Of a stretch of 64,000 nt of DNA, positions 1-18,288 are shown piece by piece. The stretch comes from Myripristis murdjan (taxonomy: Eukaryota > Chordata > Actinopteri > Holocentriformes > Holocentridae). Numbering within the stretch: the first letter of the stretch is position 1; every line of letters starts with the position of its first letter. A program made the position numbers and the translations under genes. The notes under the pieces are model-generated. The model saw only the letters and a list, made by a program, of their open reading frames with translations, made no database searches and had not been told where the DNA came from. Location: contig NC_043999.1 in assembly GCF_902150065.1 (NCBI RefSeq), positions 8,956,342 to 9,020,341 of the forward strand, given 5' to 3'.

Positions 1-5778
<5,778 letters not shown>

Positions 5779-5958
5779 GTCAAAGCAGCGGCCGGGTCGT
5801 GTCCGCAGCCCGCTCTCACCCAGTAAACATTTGCTGCATGCTGAAACAACAAGCTCGGGTTTGTTTTGAAAATTTGAATTCCGCTGCTCCGTGGCGGGGT
5901 CCTGTGACGTCGATTTTGGTGCCCGTGCGAAGCCTTTTGTAAAATATACCTGACATAA

Positions 5959-6005
<47 letters not shown>

Positions 6006-6008
6006 TAA
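5959..6008. repeat. (TAA)n microsatellite
   Basis: About sixteen TAA units with one late interruption lie between the MASTL and YME1L1 start codons. A length-variable trinucleotide tract in a shared promoter region. Confidence 0.9.
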
Positions 6009-6379
6009 ATTTGTATTTATGAAGGAAACAGAATATATTTCAACAGCTATGAAAACAATGAATTATGCAACACTTTCAAAGTCTTTCTCGTTTTGTTAAT
6101 TTAATTTATTTTTATTACTTCATCATTACATCATTCATTTTTGCTGTATTCCTCTCTTTATGTTTTATTGTCTTATGCTCCATGTATTTGTAACCAATGT
6201 TATTATCTTCTTCATTCATGACTTGAAATATAGATTTAAAAAAAAAAAGTCGTAGCTATTTTTCTTCACCATAAAAAAAAAAACAAAAACAATTACATAT
6301 ATCATAGGTACACATATACTCAGAACAATGTTGTGCAAATATGTTGACATGGTTGGTATTTTTACGTAATTTCCTTATT

Positions 6380-6431
6380 CAACCTGTTGTATAATGACAA
6401 ATAAACTTCCTTGTATCCTTGTATCCTTGTA
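6380..6431 (+). repeat. L2-like LINE 3' tail, copy 1
   Basis: The stretch AACCTGTTGTATAATGACA followed by AATAAACTTCC and CTTGTATC tandem units recurs at 55041-55097 and, inverted, at 45018-45061. A shared 3' end with a short tandem tail is typical of 5'-truncated L2/CR1-group LINEs in fish. The class assignment is from memory of such tails. Confidence 0.5.
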
Positions 6432-6846
6432 ATATATTTTCAATAAGGCGGCATAGAACAGAAGTGGAAAAATGGAAGAAAAATAAAACACGTATGAGCA
6501 GTCGAATTGTGGCTGAAATTAGATTTATTTTATTTTATTCTATTTTATTTTATTTCATTTTATTTCATTTTTGAAATTAAGGTTGTCATTGAAGGACCAC
6601 AATGACGTAAGATACCCGGAAGTAAACGTCAAAACGTTTACGTCAAATTGTAGTCCTTCTGACCTCCGGAGGATCCATTTGGTGGTTAGCGAACTGCCGA
6701 AAGTTGAGTTGTGTAACAAGGGAAAACAAAAGGACACCGCTGTGGGAGGGCATATCCAGTTATCCAGAGGGTCTGTCCTCACACACTAACCCTCAGAACC
6801 CCCCGTCTAAATTTTTTTTGTTTTTATTTTTGATAATTCTGGAATA

Positions 6847-9800
6847 ATGTTTTCACTTTCGACATCGTTTCAGCCACAGCAGGTAAGGCGACCTGATGTC
6901 AGCTTAGCGGCTAACAAGCTAACGTCAACTGTTTTGACAGTGACCGGCAAGAAGCAAACAGCCGCTCAGTCAACCAGTCGGAAGAAGAATAACAATGGGA
7001 AACGATTATTGATATCGTTTGTTACAATTCTCTGTCATGTTTTAGCTTATTTTTTTACGTAACCGTAGCCAGAAACATTGTCCGGTTACCGTTAGCTAGC
7101 TAGCGTTAGACAGCTTAAAAATCAGCCCATGCTTACGTCATCTGATTTGAATAGGCCCACTAGCACGTAAACCAGCTAACAAGCCTGCTGCGTGTTATCT
7201 TGCCCACACTGCTATACAGTTATATTATATTTGGATGTTAATGTAATGGTTGCTAGTCGATTAGAGATGAAGTGAGGTTACCTAACCCCGACCCGCATAG
7301 ACCTTGTCTTATAAGGGACATACTGTTCTCCGTGTGCATGAGGCAGCGCAGGGAAAGGTTGGATAACACAGTCTGGTCTGCAGGAATGGGGCTATACAGC
7401 TGATGACATAACTGACCTACCCCACTGTCTGGGGAGAAAAATAAAACCCAGCCAAACTCCATAAAGCTGGAATACATAAAGTGAAAAGACTGTAATATAT
7501 ACATATGAGTGCACATAGGCATGGTGAATATTCTCCAGAGCTGGGGCCATATGTTTATGTCTCGAATGAATACTATCATGATTTTTGGGTGCCGATTTCA
7601 TATATATCGCGATTCTTAAGTACTGCGATTCTACAAGTGTTATGATTACAATTAATCACAGGTCTTGTTATTTGAATTATCCTCCAGTTTGTGAATGCAA
7701 AGTTTTGTAAGAGTCTGATTATCTAAGAGGTCACGATAGGTCATGTTATGCAGTGATGTAAAGTTTAAGGTCTCACTACAGTGGGGTGGCTACTTTGGAG
7801 GCTAACATCTTCATTGGGCTCATTGAATCCACAAGAGCCCCATCTTTCCAGTCAAACCCAATTTATGCACTTTCAAGACTGTTTAGGGTCTAGTTTGCAG
7901 AAATACACCGTTTTAGGTATAAATAGCATATTTATAGGCTGCTGCATGCAAAAACTGCATGATTTGTGCCCCAAACTGTGTATGAGTAGCATGAGTTGGG
8001 CATGTCTGGAAAGGGGAGACCTGCGGGTGCCAACAGGACACATTTTTATTCAGGTCTCTTGAGGTGAGAGATCAATAGAGACTGTTGAAAATGGCCTTGC
8101 CAGGCTTTCCCTCTCCAAAAGTTAGTCTAAATTTGGAGCGAATATTCTCACTCTCTGGTAAAAGACATTTGTTCATCCATCCCTGTCTTATGTCTGTCCC
8201 AGATGATAGTGCCCCTCAGCCAACTCATCAATGCCCTCCACTCTCTGAAGAGCTCAGCCAGCTCTGCAGCCACAGCTTCAGTCCAGAGCCTCCACAAAGA
8301 CTTCACTTCAGAGAGCAATCCATTACTCAAAGAGGTAAGATGTGCTGCATGGATAACACAGTAGACTTGGTTTGTTCTCTTGCTCTTATAATGCACTTTA
8401 ATTGGTTTGAATCGGAAGTCAAGTTGCAGATTGTCATCGGTTTGATTATATTTATGGTGGCTGTCAAACAAATCATAAGTGAAATCATGTGGCTGTTGAG
8501 GTCAGGTATTTATTTGATAAAATTATATTATGCCATGGACAAGAATACTCTTTGACATTTCTGCGTTGGTCTCAGTAGGAAGATTTGATTGAGATTATTT
8601 GTGTTATGGCTAATATGGCTATAAGATACCATTAAAAGTCAAAACCTATTTACCCCAAGTTGTCCAGTGTAGCCAGCATTTATTTCTGTTTGGTGTGGTG
8701 CCTGAGAACAAAAATAATGTTGGTGTTGAAGCACCTTGTAAGCCCAAAATTTTAAGAATAAACCACAGGTGCACATGTTGTCTTTACTTGCTATTTTAAA
8801 TAGATAAAACCATCAACAATTGCAACATAGCACTACGATTCAAATGTGTTATTTAGTCCCAAGGCAGCAGCAAAAAATGTATTTTGAACACTCCCTATTA
8901 GTCTGCCTGTCTCCCCCTTCATGCATAATCAGAACATTTACTCATAGTGAGTCCCTTTATCCATAGCACCTCATTGCTCTGTCATGACCTTAAATATTAA
9001 TATCACAATATGATTTGGACATGCTAACCCATGCATATGAAATTCTTGGAACTGTGTGCCAGTGACCGTAATGAGCGCTTACACTCCACAGAGGATATTT
9101 TAGTCAGTCACTAAGGATGATCATGTTGTGCAATCTGTGTTGAAACGTCTGCAGACAATCAGTATGTGAGAGATGTCTAATGATGTGCTGTGTGTTTTAC
9201 AGTTGCTGTAAAGAACAGCTTCTCGCCTAAAGAAGTGTGATGCAAAGTTATATATTCCCGGACTTACTGTTTTCTCACTGTTGCTGTCTTGTCTCTGTAG
9301 CCCACTGCGAGCCTCAGGGACTTGGGCCTGTCAGAGATCAGGGTTGGTCAGCTAGATGAACTGGTCAGCCGGTTACTGCCCACACCAGGACCAGAGCAGC
9401 CTCCCACTGCTCCCTCAGTATGGAGGACATCTCACATTTCTGCACACACTTTCTTCCAGAACAAACATGGTGAGCTGCTCAGTCAGATGAGTAGGAAAGG
9501 TTATCGTCATTCCAGCTTCAGTGTTTTCTTTCATAATACAGACAAAATCAAGCTTATGTCAGAAATGCTGCTATTGAGTTTGAGCCTGCTCCAATTTAAC
9601 ATTGTTGTCTGTTTATACAGGGTTCTCACACAGAAGGTTGGGGGTTTTTGGCTCACAGATATTCCACAGACAACACCACAGTCCTCTAAAAGATGTTTGC
9701 ACAGAGCTACAATTCTTGCCAGGTGAGAAACTGACTGTGATTATTTAAGTGAGTTATTTCCATGTACAAACAGTGTGCTCAACATGAAGTCTTCTTTATC

Positions 9801-12800
9801 TTTCAACTTTATGTGTCCCCTAAGGACAACTGAATATGCAACATAATTGCATGTAAAATATAAAAGACATTAAAATCCACCCACATTAAATCTCGACTGA
9901 TACACTAGAGCAATGATTAAGTATGTCAAACCCTATATGCATAATGTGTAATGACAAAAAAGCAACAGTATCATCACCACCACCATGCAAACCATGGTGT
10001 TGGGGGAAATTATCGAGATATTGTTTCATATATTTTCTTTTCAATTTGTTTTTCCTCTTAGTATGGGTCCAGCATCGGGGTTTCAAGACCCTTAGGTCAA
10101 AGACCAGACGAATGGAGTCTGGTTATGATGGTCCAGCGGATTCAGACACCTACACTCCATCCTTCATGAAGGTCAGTATGTCACTGCTTCATTCAAGCTT
10201 CTCAGGTTTTTTAACATAACCCTGCTAACAGGATGGCCTGTGTTTCCACTGTATCCGCTGCCCTGCTCTTGGTTGCTCTCTGGGAGTGTGATCACCAGTT
10301 GATTTTGTGGTTGGTATTTTATCAAACTGTCACACTGAGGTTAACAGGTGCTTCCTAGATGCCGAGCAAGCGCAGTGTAAATAAAAGTTGTACGTTTGCC
10401 CCAGATGTGCTCGTGACACAGTTTTTTATCTGAACGTCAGTGTTTGCTTTATGTGTGACCTAATGGGGTATTTTCAACTCAGATTTTGTGCCAACTTATC
10501 ATTCTGCTGCACATTACCTCTCTCTCTCACACACACTCTCTCTCTCTCTCTCCTATCTGTCTCTTTCTTTTTTTCCCGGTAACTCTTTTTCTTTCACCCT
10601 CTTTAAAGTTTGACCCTCTCTTAGTTATATAATGAATGTTAAGCACCAGCTGAATACAGCCAAAACTTGTTTGTTTCAAACTGACAAATTGTGTGCACTG
10701 TGCAAGCCACTTTGGCTGATAACCACCATTATTTGGAGGTTACTTTGTAGTCCAAAACTCAATATATGTTCATTTAACATTTGTAAATTAAGCAGTGAAA
10801 GTAGCTGAATTTCAGAATCCAAAAAAGTCATTTTCTTGTCCTGCTTGAGCCATTTCTTTACCTCAGCATTTATTTCTCTCACAGGGATTGCTCCTGAAGG
10901 AAAAGGGACCAGAGGTTCAGTCACTGGACCAGGTGATGAAACAGAGGAGCCTTCCAGAGACCCAGCAGGAGGCCTTCAAGACAGGTTTCACCGAAGGCTT
11001 CATGAGATCCCAGGCTTACACTCAGAGGACACAAGGCAAGTGCCTTGCATGATCCACGTTTCATTGATTTAGCAAGAAGTCATGTAAAACCACATAAATC
11101 AAGCTTGGCAGTCATGGTTGCGTAACTGATACTATTAGCAGTTCCACCAAGTCCTCATTGGGTGGCAGTGCTGAGTTGAAATACAGAGAGATCTCATGAC
11201 TGACATAAAGAATCTCTCACCTAACCTTTTGTTTGTCTCTGCTTATTTTGACAGACTCGTTGAGGAGGACCAGGTTGATCCTATTGGTCCTCCTCCTTGT
11301 TGGCATCTACGGCCTGTCAAGAACCCCGTTTCTATCGGGTAAAGGGTCCTTTTCTGATACTGGTTTGTTTCAGTTTTCATTCATTCCTATGCTTGCATAT
11401 CAACATGTAACCCTACATGCACACACCTGTATAATTGAATGTTTCACAGGAAAGTGGTCAGGGGCGCAAAGGACAAATATTGTGATGCAGTGTTTATTTA
11501 ACAGGGCTACCATTAGGCTTACGGCTCGGGAAACAGTGCAAGAGATTTCTGTAATTGTGTGCATGTAGGGTTTGACTTATGCTGTTGTTAAATTCTCATT
11601 TATCAACTCTATGTTTTTGTATTTGTTCTGGGATTATATTTAATACTGTAGAAGTGATAATTGTGGAAAAGCAGTGCACTGAATATTCACATTTATTCTT
11701 GGTACAATAAGCATTATGCGTATGATAAACATCAGTTGTATCCTGTGTGATCATGAGAGATAAAGAAGGGGAGTCGTTTTGCTGAATAATTTGTGTGGTT
11801 TTTGGATTCCACAGTGAGGTTCCGCACCACGTCTGGTCTTGACTCGGCAGTAGACCCCATCCAGATGAAGAATGTGACATTTGAGCATGTCAAGGGAGTG
11901 GAAGAGGCAAAGAACGAACTTCAAGATGTTGTTGAGTTCCTGAAGAACCCCCAGAAGTTCACCGTTCTGGGTGGAAAGCTACCTAAAGGTGGGCCAGTCT
12001 TATTTTCTCTTCTTTTCCTCTCTTTCTAGTGTCACCAAATAGCCTAACTTAACAGTTTATGCAGATATTCTAGTGCTTCATCACCAAATATGTTTGCTGT
12101 TATCCTGTCAGGGATCCTCCTGGTTGGTCCACCAGGAACAGGAAAGACTCTGTTGGCACGTGCTGTGGCTGGGGAGGCTGATGTGCCTTTCTACTATGCT
12201 TCTGGATCAGAGTTTGATGAGATGTTTGTGGGTGTTGGTGCGAGCCGTATCAGGAACCTCTTCAGTAAGTTTGTTTGCTGACAAATTGCTCCGGATTCAG
12301 TCTCATTTGAAAAATTGCTGTTAATTGAAAGATGTTTCTTCCTAACTATAATCTCCCTCTCTCTTTCATTCTTAATTTGCAGAGGAGGCAAAAGCTAATG
12401 CTCCTTGTGTAATCTTCATTGATGAGCTGGACAGTGTTGGTGGAAAGAGAATTGAGTCTCCTATGCATCCTTATTCCAGACAAACAATCAACCAGCTGCT
12501 TGCTGAAATGGATGGGTTAGTCTTCAGACATTTCCAGTGAACTTTTATCTACCTTCCTCCTCCTCTAACTTACTATAACAAATAGCATAAAGAGAAAATG
12601 TTTATTTTTTTACTCTGCGTAGGATGGATTTAATGTACAATTGCTAGAAGGACCATCACCTGCTCTTCTTATTCTCAGTGTTTTGGTATTTTACAGGTTT
12701 AAACCAAATGAAGGCGTCATCGTTATTGGTGCTACAAACTTTGCAGAGGCTTTGGATAAGTAAGTTTACATTTCAGTGAAACACTTTCACAGACATTTCT

Positions 12801-15800
12801 GTGAAGTTAATAATATTAATTAGCAAGAATAGTGCTTTAATAGACAAATTTCATACAAACTGTAGGATTTCAGCTGGCTACGCTGCAATATGGGCCATCA
12901 TGACTATCAAGAGGGGAAAAAAATGCATCATGGAAACATAACAAACATATGAAAATGCTGATCTAGATTTTACAGAAATGATTACCACTGCTACATTTGC
13001 CCACCAGTTTGCCACATTTGTCTTCAAAGATGCATTAGGCTGTTTCCTCCTCGTGGCCTTGTCCTAGTTTCAGTCTGATACTGTTTGAATGGAATTGTTT
13101 CATGTACACAAAGAGCAAAGCAAACACTATCAATCTAAACTGACCATTGACCCATGTTACATCACCAACAAGGCAACAAGCACAACCTTTTACACTGATA
13201 ATAGTTTGAATTTCTCATACTGTATGCACTTTTGTACTCATCAACATGTCATGCAGTGTAAAAACAAATAAGAAAAAAGTGTCACTCTAACTTTAACTTG
13301 ATGCAGAATTGAAAACAACCAGTGTTTCAGTTTTCTTTATTTGAAATACTGGGCAGCCACTTTGATTATTTATCACTACTGTAAGCTTCATGCATGACAG
13401 GTGCTGGCTTGTGCTACACCACAGGAACTTCTCAGAACAAGTGTTACAGCTTAATTTTGCATGACATTTTCATCATACGTGGCAAGTTTTGTGCATTTCA
13501 AAGCCTATGACAATGAGTCACCACAAATGTTTGTTGTTACACTTACAGAAAAAGATGTTAAAAGATATTCACTCCCAATGCATAAATGATGTAGGACTCA
13601 GTTGTGAAACTATGTCAAGCAATTTAACGGAATGGTGTGTATCCTTTTGTCTAAATTTCTGCTGTTTTGTATTTCAGTGCTCTGGTGAGGCCAGGAAGGT
13701 TTGACATGCAGGTGACAGTCCCTCGTCCGGACGTGAAAGGACGCACTGAAATTCTCAACTGGTACCTGTCCAAGATCAAAGTGGATCCTGGTAGGTGTCA
13801 GCCTGTAAACTGCATACAAAATCAAAGATGTGCGTAGGATTTTCATAGAAAGCCGCTTATCAGGAAATTAAAATTTCTCCAGTTGTTATATAAAAGAGTG
13901 ACTTAGGAAGAAGTTCTTAGAGAACTTCAGAGCAGATCCCTTATTTTTCCTGTACTGCCAAAGAAGCAATTGTTCTTGTTGACCCTGACAGCCTTCATCA
14001 ACTCGACTCTTTCTCTATTGTCTTTGTTCTTTTACAGATGTGGATGCGGAGATCATTGCCCGGGGCACAGTGGGCTTCTCAGGGGCGGAGCTGGAGAACC
14101 TGGTGAACCAGGCGGCCCTAAAGGCAGCCGTGGATGAGAAAGAGATGGTCACAATGAAGGAGCTGGAGTTTGCCAAGGACAAGATCCTCATGGGTGAATA
14201 CACAAAGCACATAGCTCTGCCCTGCAGCCCACCTTTAATAGAGCATCACATGAGACAGATTAACCACACACGCTCTCGTTAAGAGGCATTCTGGACAGAA
14301 AGAATGTCAGATCAATGCATGTCGTCTGTCGTTTTATTCTCTTGAACTGAACTTTTCCCAGAATTTGGTGGTCCAGGTCTCAGACTATGGCCTGTTAACA
14401 GCAGCATCAGTGGCTTACATTCAGAAATTTACCTGTCATTTTCTAGTAATGATGTTTTTCATTTCAGGCCCTGAGAGGAGGAGTGTAGAAATTGACAAGA
14501 AAAATAAGACCATCACAGCCTATCATGAATCTGGTCACGCCATTGTTGCTTACTACACCAAAGATGCAATGCCCATCAATAAGGCCACCATCATGCCAAG
14601 AGGCCCAACTCTCGGTCATGTGAGTGCTGTTTGTGGCCTTTCGATACAACTTGGTGTCCTTACCAGTAAAGTCAGTGTCACTTTTTGTAACCACATCCTA
14701 AAAATGATTCGTATTCTCTTGGTTTCTCTCTTGCCAGGTTTCCATGCTGCCAGAGAACGACCGCTGGAGCGAGACTCGTGCCCAGCTGCTGGCTCAGATG
14801 GACGTCAGCATGGGCGGCCGAGTAGCAGAGGAGCTCATCTTTGGAGATGACAACATCACTACTGGTGCGACATTAAGAACAGTTGTTCTAGTTGAGGTTC
14901 ACTGAAACATTTGTTGATTGTGTGGTATTTTCAGTGTGCTTTTGACATCAAAAATAATTAAAAAGATTAATTATATAAGTTATGATCTATTTAATGCATT
15001 CATAAAATTTAGAAAATTATTGGGAGCAGCTACGAAATAAGCAATTTTGGGTACTTATAGTTATTAAATTTGGAGTACATTGGATTAAGGTTAAAACAAG
15101 AAACTTCAGCATGCAATGTATCATGTTGTTCTAATGAACCCGAAAGAATAGTATCTTCAAGATAAGAAAATAATCTCTAATGCTGTCAGTGTTTGTAAAT
15201 CTCTATATCTTGTTAAGAATTGTGATAATTACAGAATTACTGTGCTACAATATAATAGTCTGTGTATGATGAAAGATATTGTATGCTGAGGTTCTTAACA
15301 ATGTACTGTTTTAATTGCAAGCTTTCCCTTCTGTTGTGCATTGCAGGAGCATCCAGCGACTTTGACGGAGCAACCAAAATTGCAAAAATGATGGTGACTA
15401 GGTTCGGAATGAGTGACAAGGTGAATTTTTCATTTTTAAATTTCTGTTTTTATTTGTAGACTCCGTATCCACAAACATAAAAGGCACAGTTTGCCACTAA
15501 ACAATGCTCTTCTTAGGCTTCTATATGTTTTGGCAGGGATTTCATTGTAAGCCTTTGCAAGCAGCCACACATTCCAGACTTTACTCCCACTTCCACCATA
15601 ATCCCATCCACAGCCCTTTGCTCTGACTTGATCCTGAGAGATTTGTGCAAGTATTACTCAGCATGCACGTACTAGTCTCAGCCCACTGGTGCTTTACATG
15701 AGCAGAGCAAAGTGTAAATCAGGATTCACATACTTCATGCTTCAAAACAAATTTTAACTCTGAGCAAAACAGACACATCAGCACACTCTACTTTTTATCT

Positions 15801-16516
15801 CTTTCTGCCTCGATTCACTGGTCATCGGCCATCGAGGCCCAAAAGTATGCAAGTTTTCACTCTTACTAAACACTACAGACAACAACACAGGTTTTCATTT
15901 AGAATGAAAACCTGTGTACACACGATAAGACATGGTTGGGAACCATTGCCCTACTTAACCTACACTGTCACCCCTAACATCACCATGTCATACTGTTACA
16001 CCGAAGACACTGCAGTGCTCTGTGTGGCCTCTAAAACAAGCCCTCACAGCCTTACAATGCTCAGTAATCATTAGTGCTTGCTCCATAAGAGGTATACTGT
16101 TTCTCTAACCCGAGACTAAATCTCTTTGTGTTTTGCTGCAGCTTGGTGTCATGACCTACACTGACCTCTCCAAGCAGAGCCCCGAGACGCAAGCTGCCAT
16201 CGAACAGGAAGTGCGAGCTCTACTGAAGGTGAGTTTCACTGTATCACTTTCAGCTTCAATATACACTTTTACTGATTTTTTCTGCTCAACAGTGATATGT
16301 AAAGATCCATCAAATAATTTATCACATGACCCGATTTATCCAACTGTCATTCACTGACATTTCCCTTCCATCCAGGACTCATATGAGCGAGCTAAGAACA
16401 TCCTGAAGACCTACAGTAAGGAGCACAAGAAGCTAGCCGATGCCCTGCTGACATATGAAACACTGGATGCCAAAGAGATCCAGATGGTGCTGGAGGGCAA
16501 ATCACTTGACCACTAG
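6847..16516 (+). CDS. yme1l1: YME1L1, mitochondrial i-AAA metalloprotease
   Basis: YME1L1 is an ATP-driven zinc protease of the mitochondrial inner membrane facing the intermembrane space; it processes OPA1 and degrades lipid-transfer and import proteins. Exons: 6847-6882, 8203-8334, 9301-9469, 9621-9722, 10062-10171, 10885-11035, 11255-11338, 11815-11988, 12112-12264, 12383-12515, 12697-12759, 13678-13790, 14038-14193, 14468-14619, 14738-14864, 15347-15420, 16142-16228, 16376-16516. All phases agree, giving 2157 nt and 718 aa; the short human isoform, as I recall it, is 716. A transmembrane helix lies near residues 240-256 ([14 protein letters not shown]). Walker A GPPGTGKT is at about 325-332, Walker B IFIDELD near 381-387, and the zinc site HESGH near 545-549. 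The start [12 protein letters not shown] matches the human MFSLSS start. Intron 6 uses a GC donor (AG|GCAAGT). The gene appears intact. Confidence 0.96.
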
Positions 16517-17341
16517 ATACCTCAGCAGAAAAGACATTTTAGACTTTGTTTCCATGTATATATGAAGCTGTGTAATGGAGCATAGGCCTTTTCAAGGCCT
16601 TGATGCTCATTCAGCTCTTTGTATTTCCCTCATTATCAATGTAAAGATGACATTGGGTCACCCCATATACATATATACATTTTTATTTAATATTGATTTG
16701 ACTTGTGTAGTGGAGACCTCCTGTTTCAGTGCTATTTTAAACTGTCTCTCATTTGCATTGGACAGATAATACATTTAATGCAAAGGCACTTTGGACTTTT
16801 GCCGTCTACAAGTTTGAATACTTTGAATCACAAACGACTTTGCTGAAGTTTCAGGAAAGTCTACTTTAATTTGATATACCAAAATCTTGTAATTGGTATA
16901 TTACCAAGACTATGAGGCAAAAGAATTGGCCACAGATGAGTCTTCATTCAGGTGAAATAAAAATTATATTTTCACTTTTTTTCTATTTCGTTTTTTTAGG
17001 TGAACACCATAGAACCTTAAAGTATATAGAGAATGTGCTATTTCACTGTAGCCAGATACCAGCAATCTTCGTCATCTTTTCATGGTTGAGCTCTCCATAT
17101 TCTCTATTTCATGTCCCTAAATTACATATTTCAATTGCATCTATTAAACACATTTTTGTTTTTATTTATTTAAGTGCCCAAAGTGTGTCATCTTTTCTTA
17201 AATTAGTGGTAGGCCCTTGTGCAATTTGAAGCTCAACCTCTACTTGACATATGAGGGGAATTGTATATACTGTGTGTATAAGGATCAGGTTTGTGCTTCT
17301 GTCTGTTTCACAGAATTAGAAATGGACCTTACTGAAGCTCA

Positions 17342-17347
17342 AATAAA
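17342..17347 (+). terminator. Polyadenylation signal of YME1L1
   Basis: AATAAA lies about 830 bp after the YME1L1 stop codon, in AT-rich 3' UTR-like sequence, and is followed by T/G-rich DNA. Earlier weaker variants are possible. Confidence 0.5.
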
Positions 17348-18111
17348 GGTTATTCTAAACATGAGTGTATTTTGGAGTGCATTTTTTATTTGAAAACAAT
17401 GATAAATAGATGGAATTTTAATGATAAGGTGAAGTTGAACCTTCATTATAAATTAAGCAACCTGACATCCTACATTTATTTACAGAGGCAACTATTTTTT
17501 AATCGCATCTGTATCTGCAGACTAAATTGTAACTTTCCTTGTGTGTCCATTTATTTAATGTGTGGATTTCTAAGACTATCTACAATTAATTTAATGGTTA
17601 AGCTGGTGTTAAGTATTAAAAAGACACCAAAGCCTTCAGAAGAAAACGGGTTAACATTCAATTAAGATTTCTGGTCTAGATTTGAAGATATTACATAATA
17701 TGTGCCTTATAGCCAAGTGGCCCTAAAAGACAAATTATTGCACATTAATTTAATTGGAATTTACTATTTTTTCTCTTTTGTCTTTGCATTTTTACTTTTA
17801 TCCCCTATTACCACAGTGACATCTACTAACAGTAATGGCATCATCAGAAAAATAACAATGTAACTCTACTAACAATGACCAGTGACAGAGACATTTGAGA
17901 GAAAGCTAGTAGTTGACATCCACCATCTTCTTGTCAGCCTGCATAACAGAACAAAAGCTTATTTACCACTGATTATAGATCATATACTCTTAACCTGCAA
18001 TTAGTGTATTTAGTTACAAATGAAGCTGACTCAGAATAATACACAATTGAAACAAGCCAATCTATTGTCTATCTACTCTGGCCCATTTGTTTCGTTGGCT
18101 GCAACAGTGCT

Positions 18112-18117
18112 TATAAA
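18112..18117 (+). promoter_or_regulatory. TATA box candidate for PKS gene A
   Basis: TATAAA in the context GCTTATAAAGGC lies 177 bp before the start codon, so a transcript could begin near 18140. A possible 77-bp 5' UTR intron runs from CT|GTAAGA (18190) to CTTAG (18266). A TATA promoter would fit tissue-restricted expression, unlike the housekeeping neighbours. Inference only. Confidence 0.45.
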
Positions 18118-18288
18118 GGCTCATGGAGGGACAGCAGCAACAGTTGGGCCAAGACAGCAACCAGGACTAAAGGACTATGAAGCTTCACTGTAAGATGGCT
18201 GGGAATGGCAAACTTTCACCTTGGGTTTCACAATGACACACCAAAGAGCTCTACTCCTCTGCTTAGGCAGATTATAACCAAATAAATT

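Larger units (their letters stand above)
5779..6846. promoter_or_regulatory. Shared MASTL/YME1L1 head-to-head intergenic region
   Basis: The two start codons diverge across 1068 bp, so both 5' UTRs and promoters must lie here or in this interval. The stretch next to MASTL (about 5780-5940) is moderately GC-rich and contains a TGACGTCG cAMP-element-like site near 5905. No convincing TATA box is seen for either gene. The middle holds a (TAA)n microsatellite (5959-6008), AT-rich DNA, an L2-like LINE tail (6380-6431) and TTTTATTTTATT runs (6520-6570). Joint regulation is inferred from geometry only. Confidence 0.5.
16517..18288. other. YME1L1 3' UTR and spacer before PKS gene A
   Basis: AT-rich DNA with no coding exon seen. 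It should contain the YME1L1 3' UTR up to about 17360 and the PKS gene A promoter and 5' UTR from about 18110. The open frames inside are short and show no family resemblance. Confidence 0.6.

Noticed and set aside
10510-10560. CT-rich tract in YME1L1 intron 5 as a branch or acceptor signal
   Set aside because: It is a simple CT repeat far from the true acceptor at 10883-10884.
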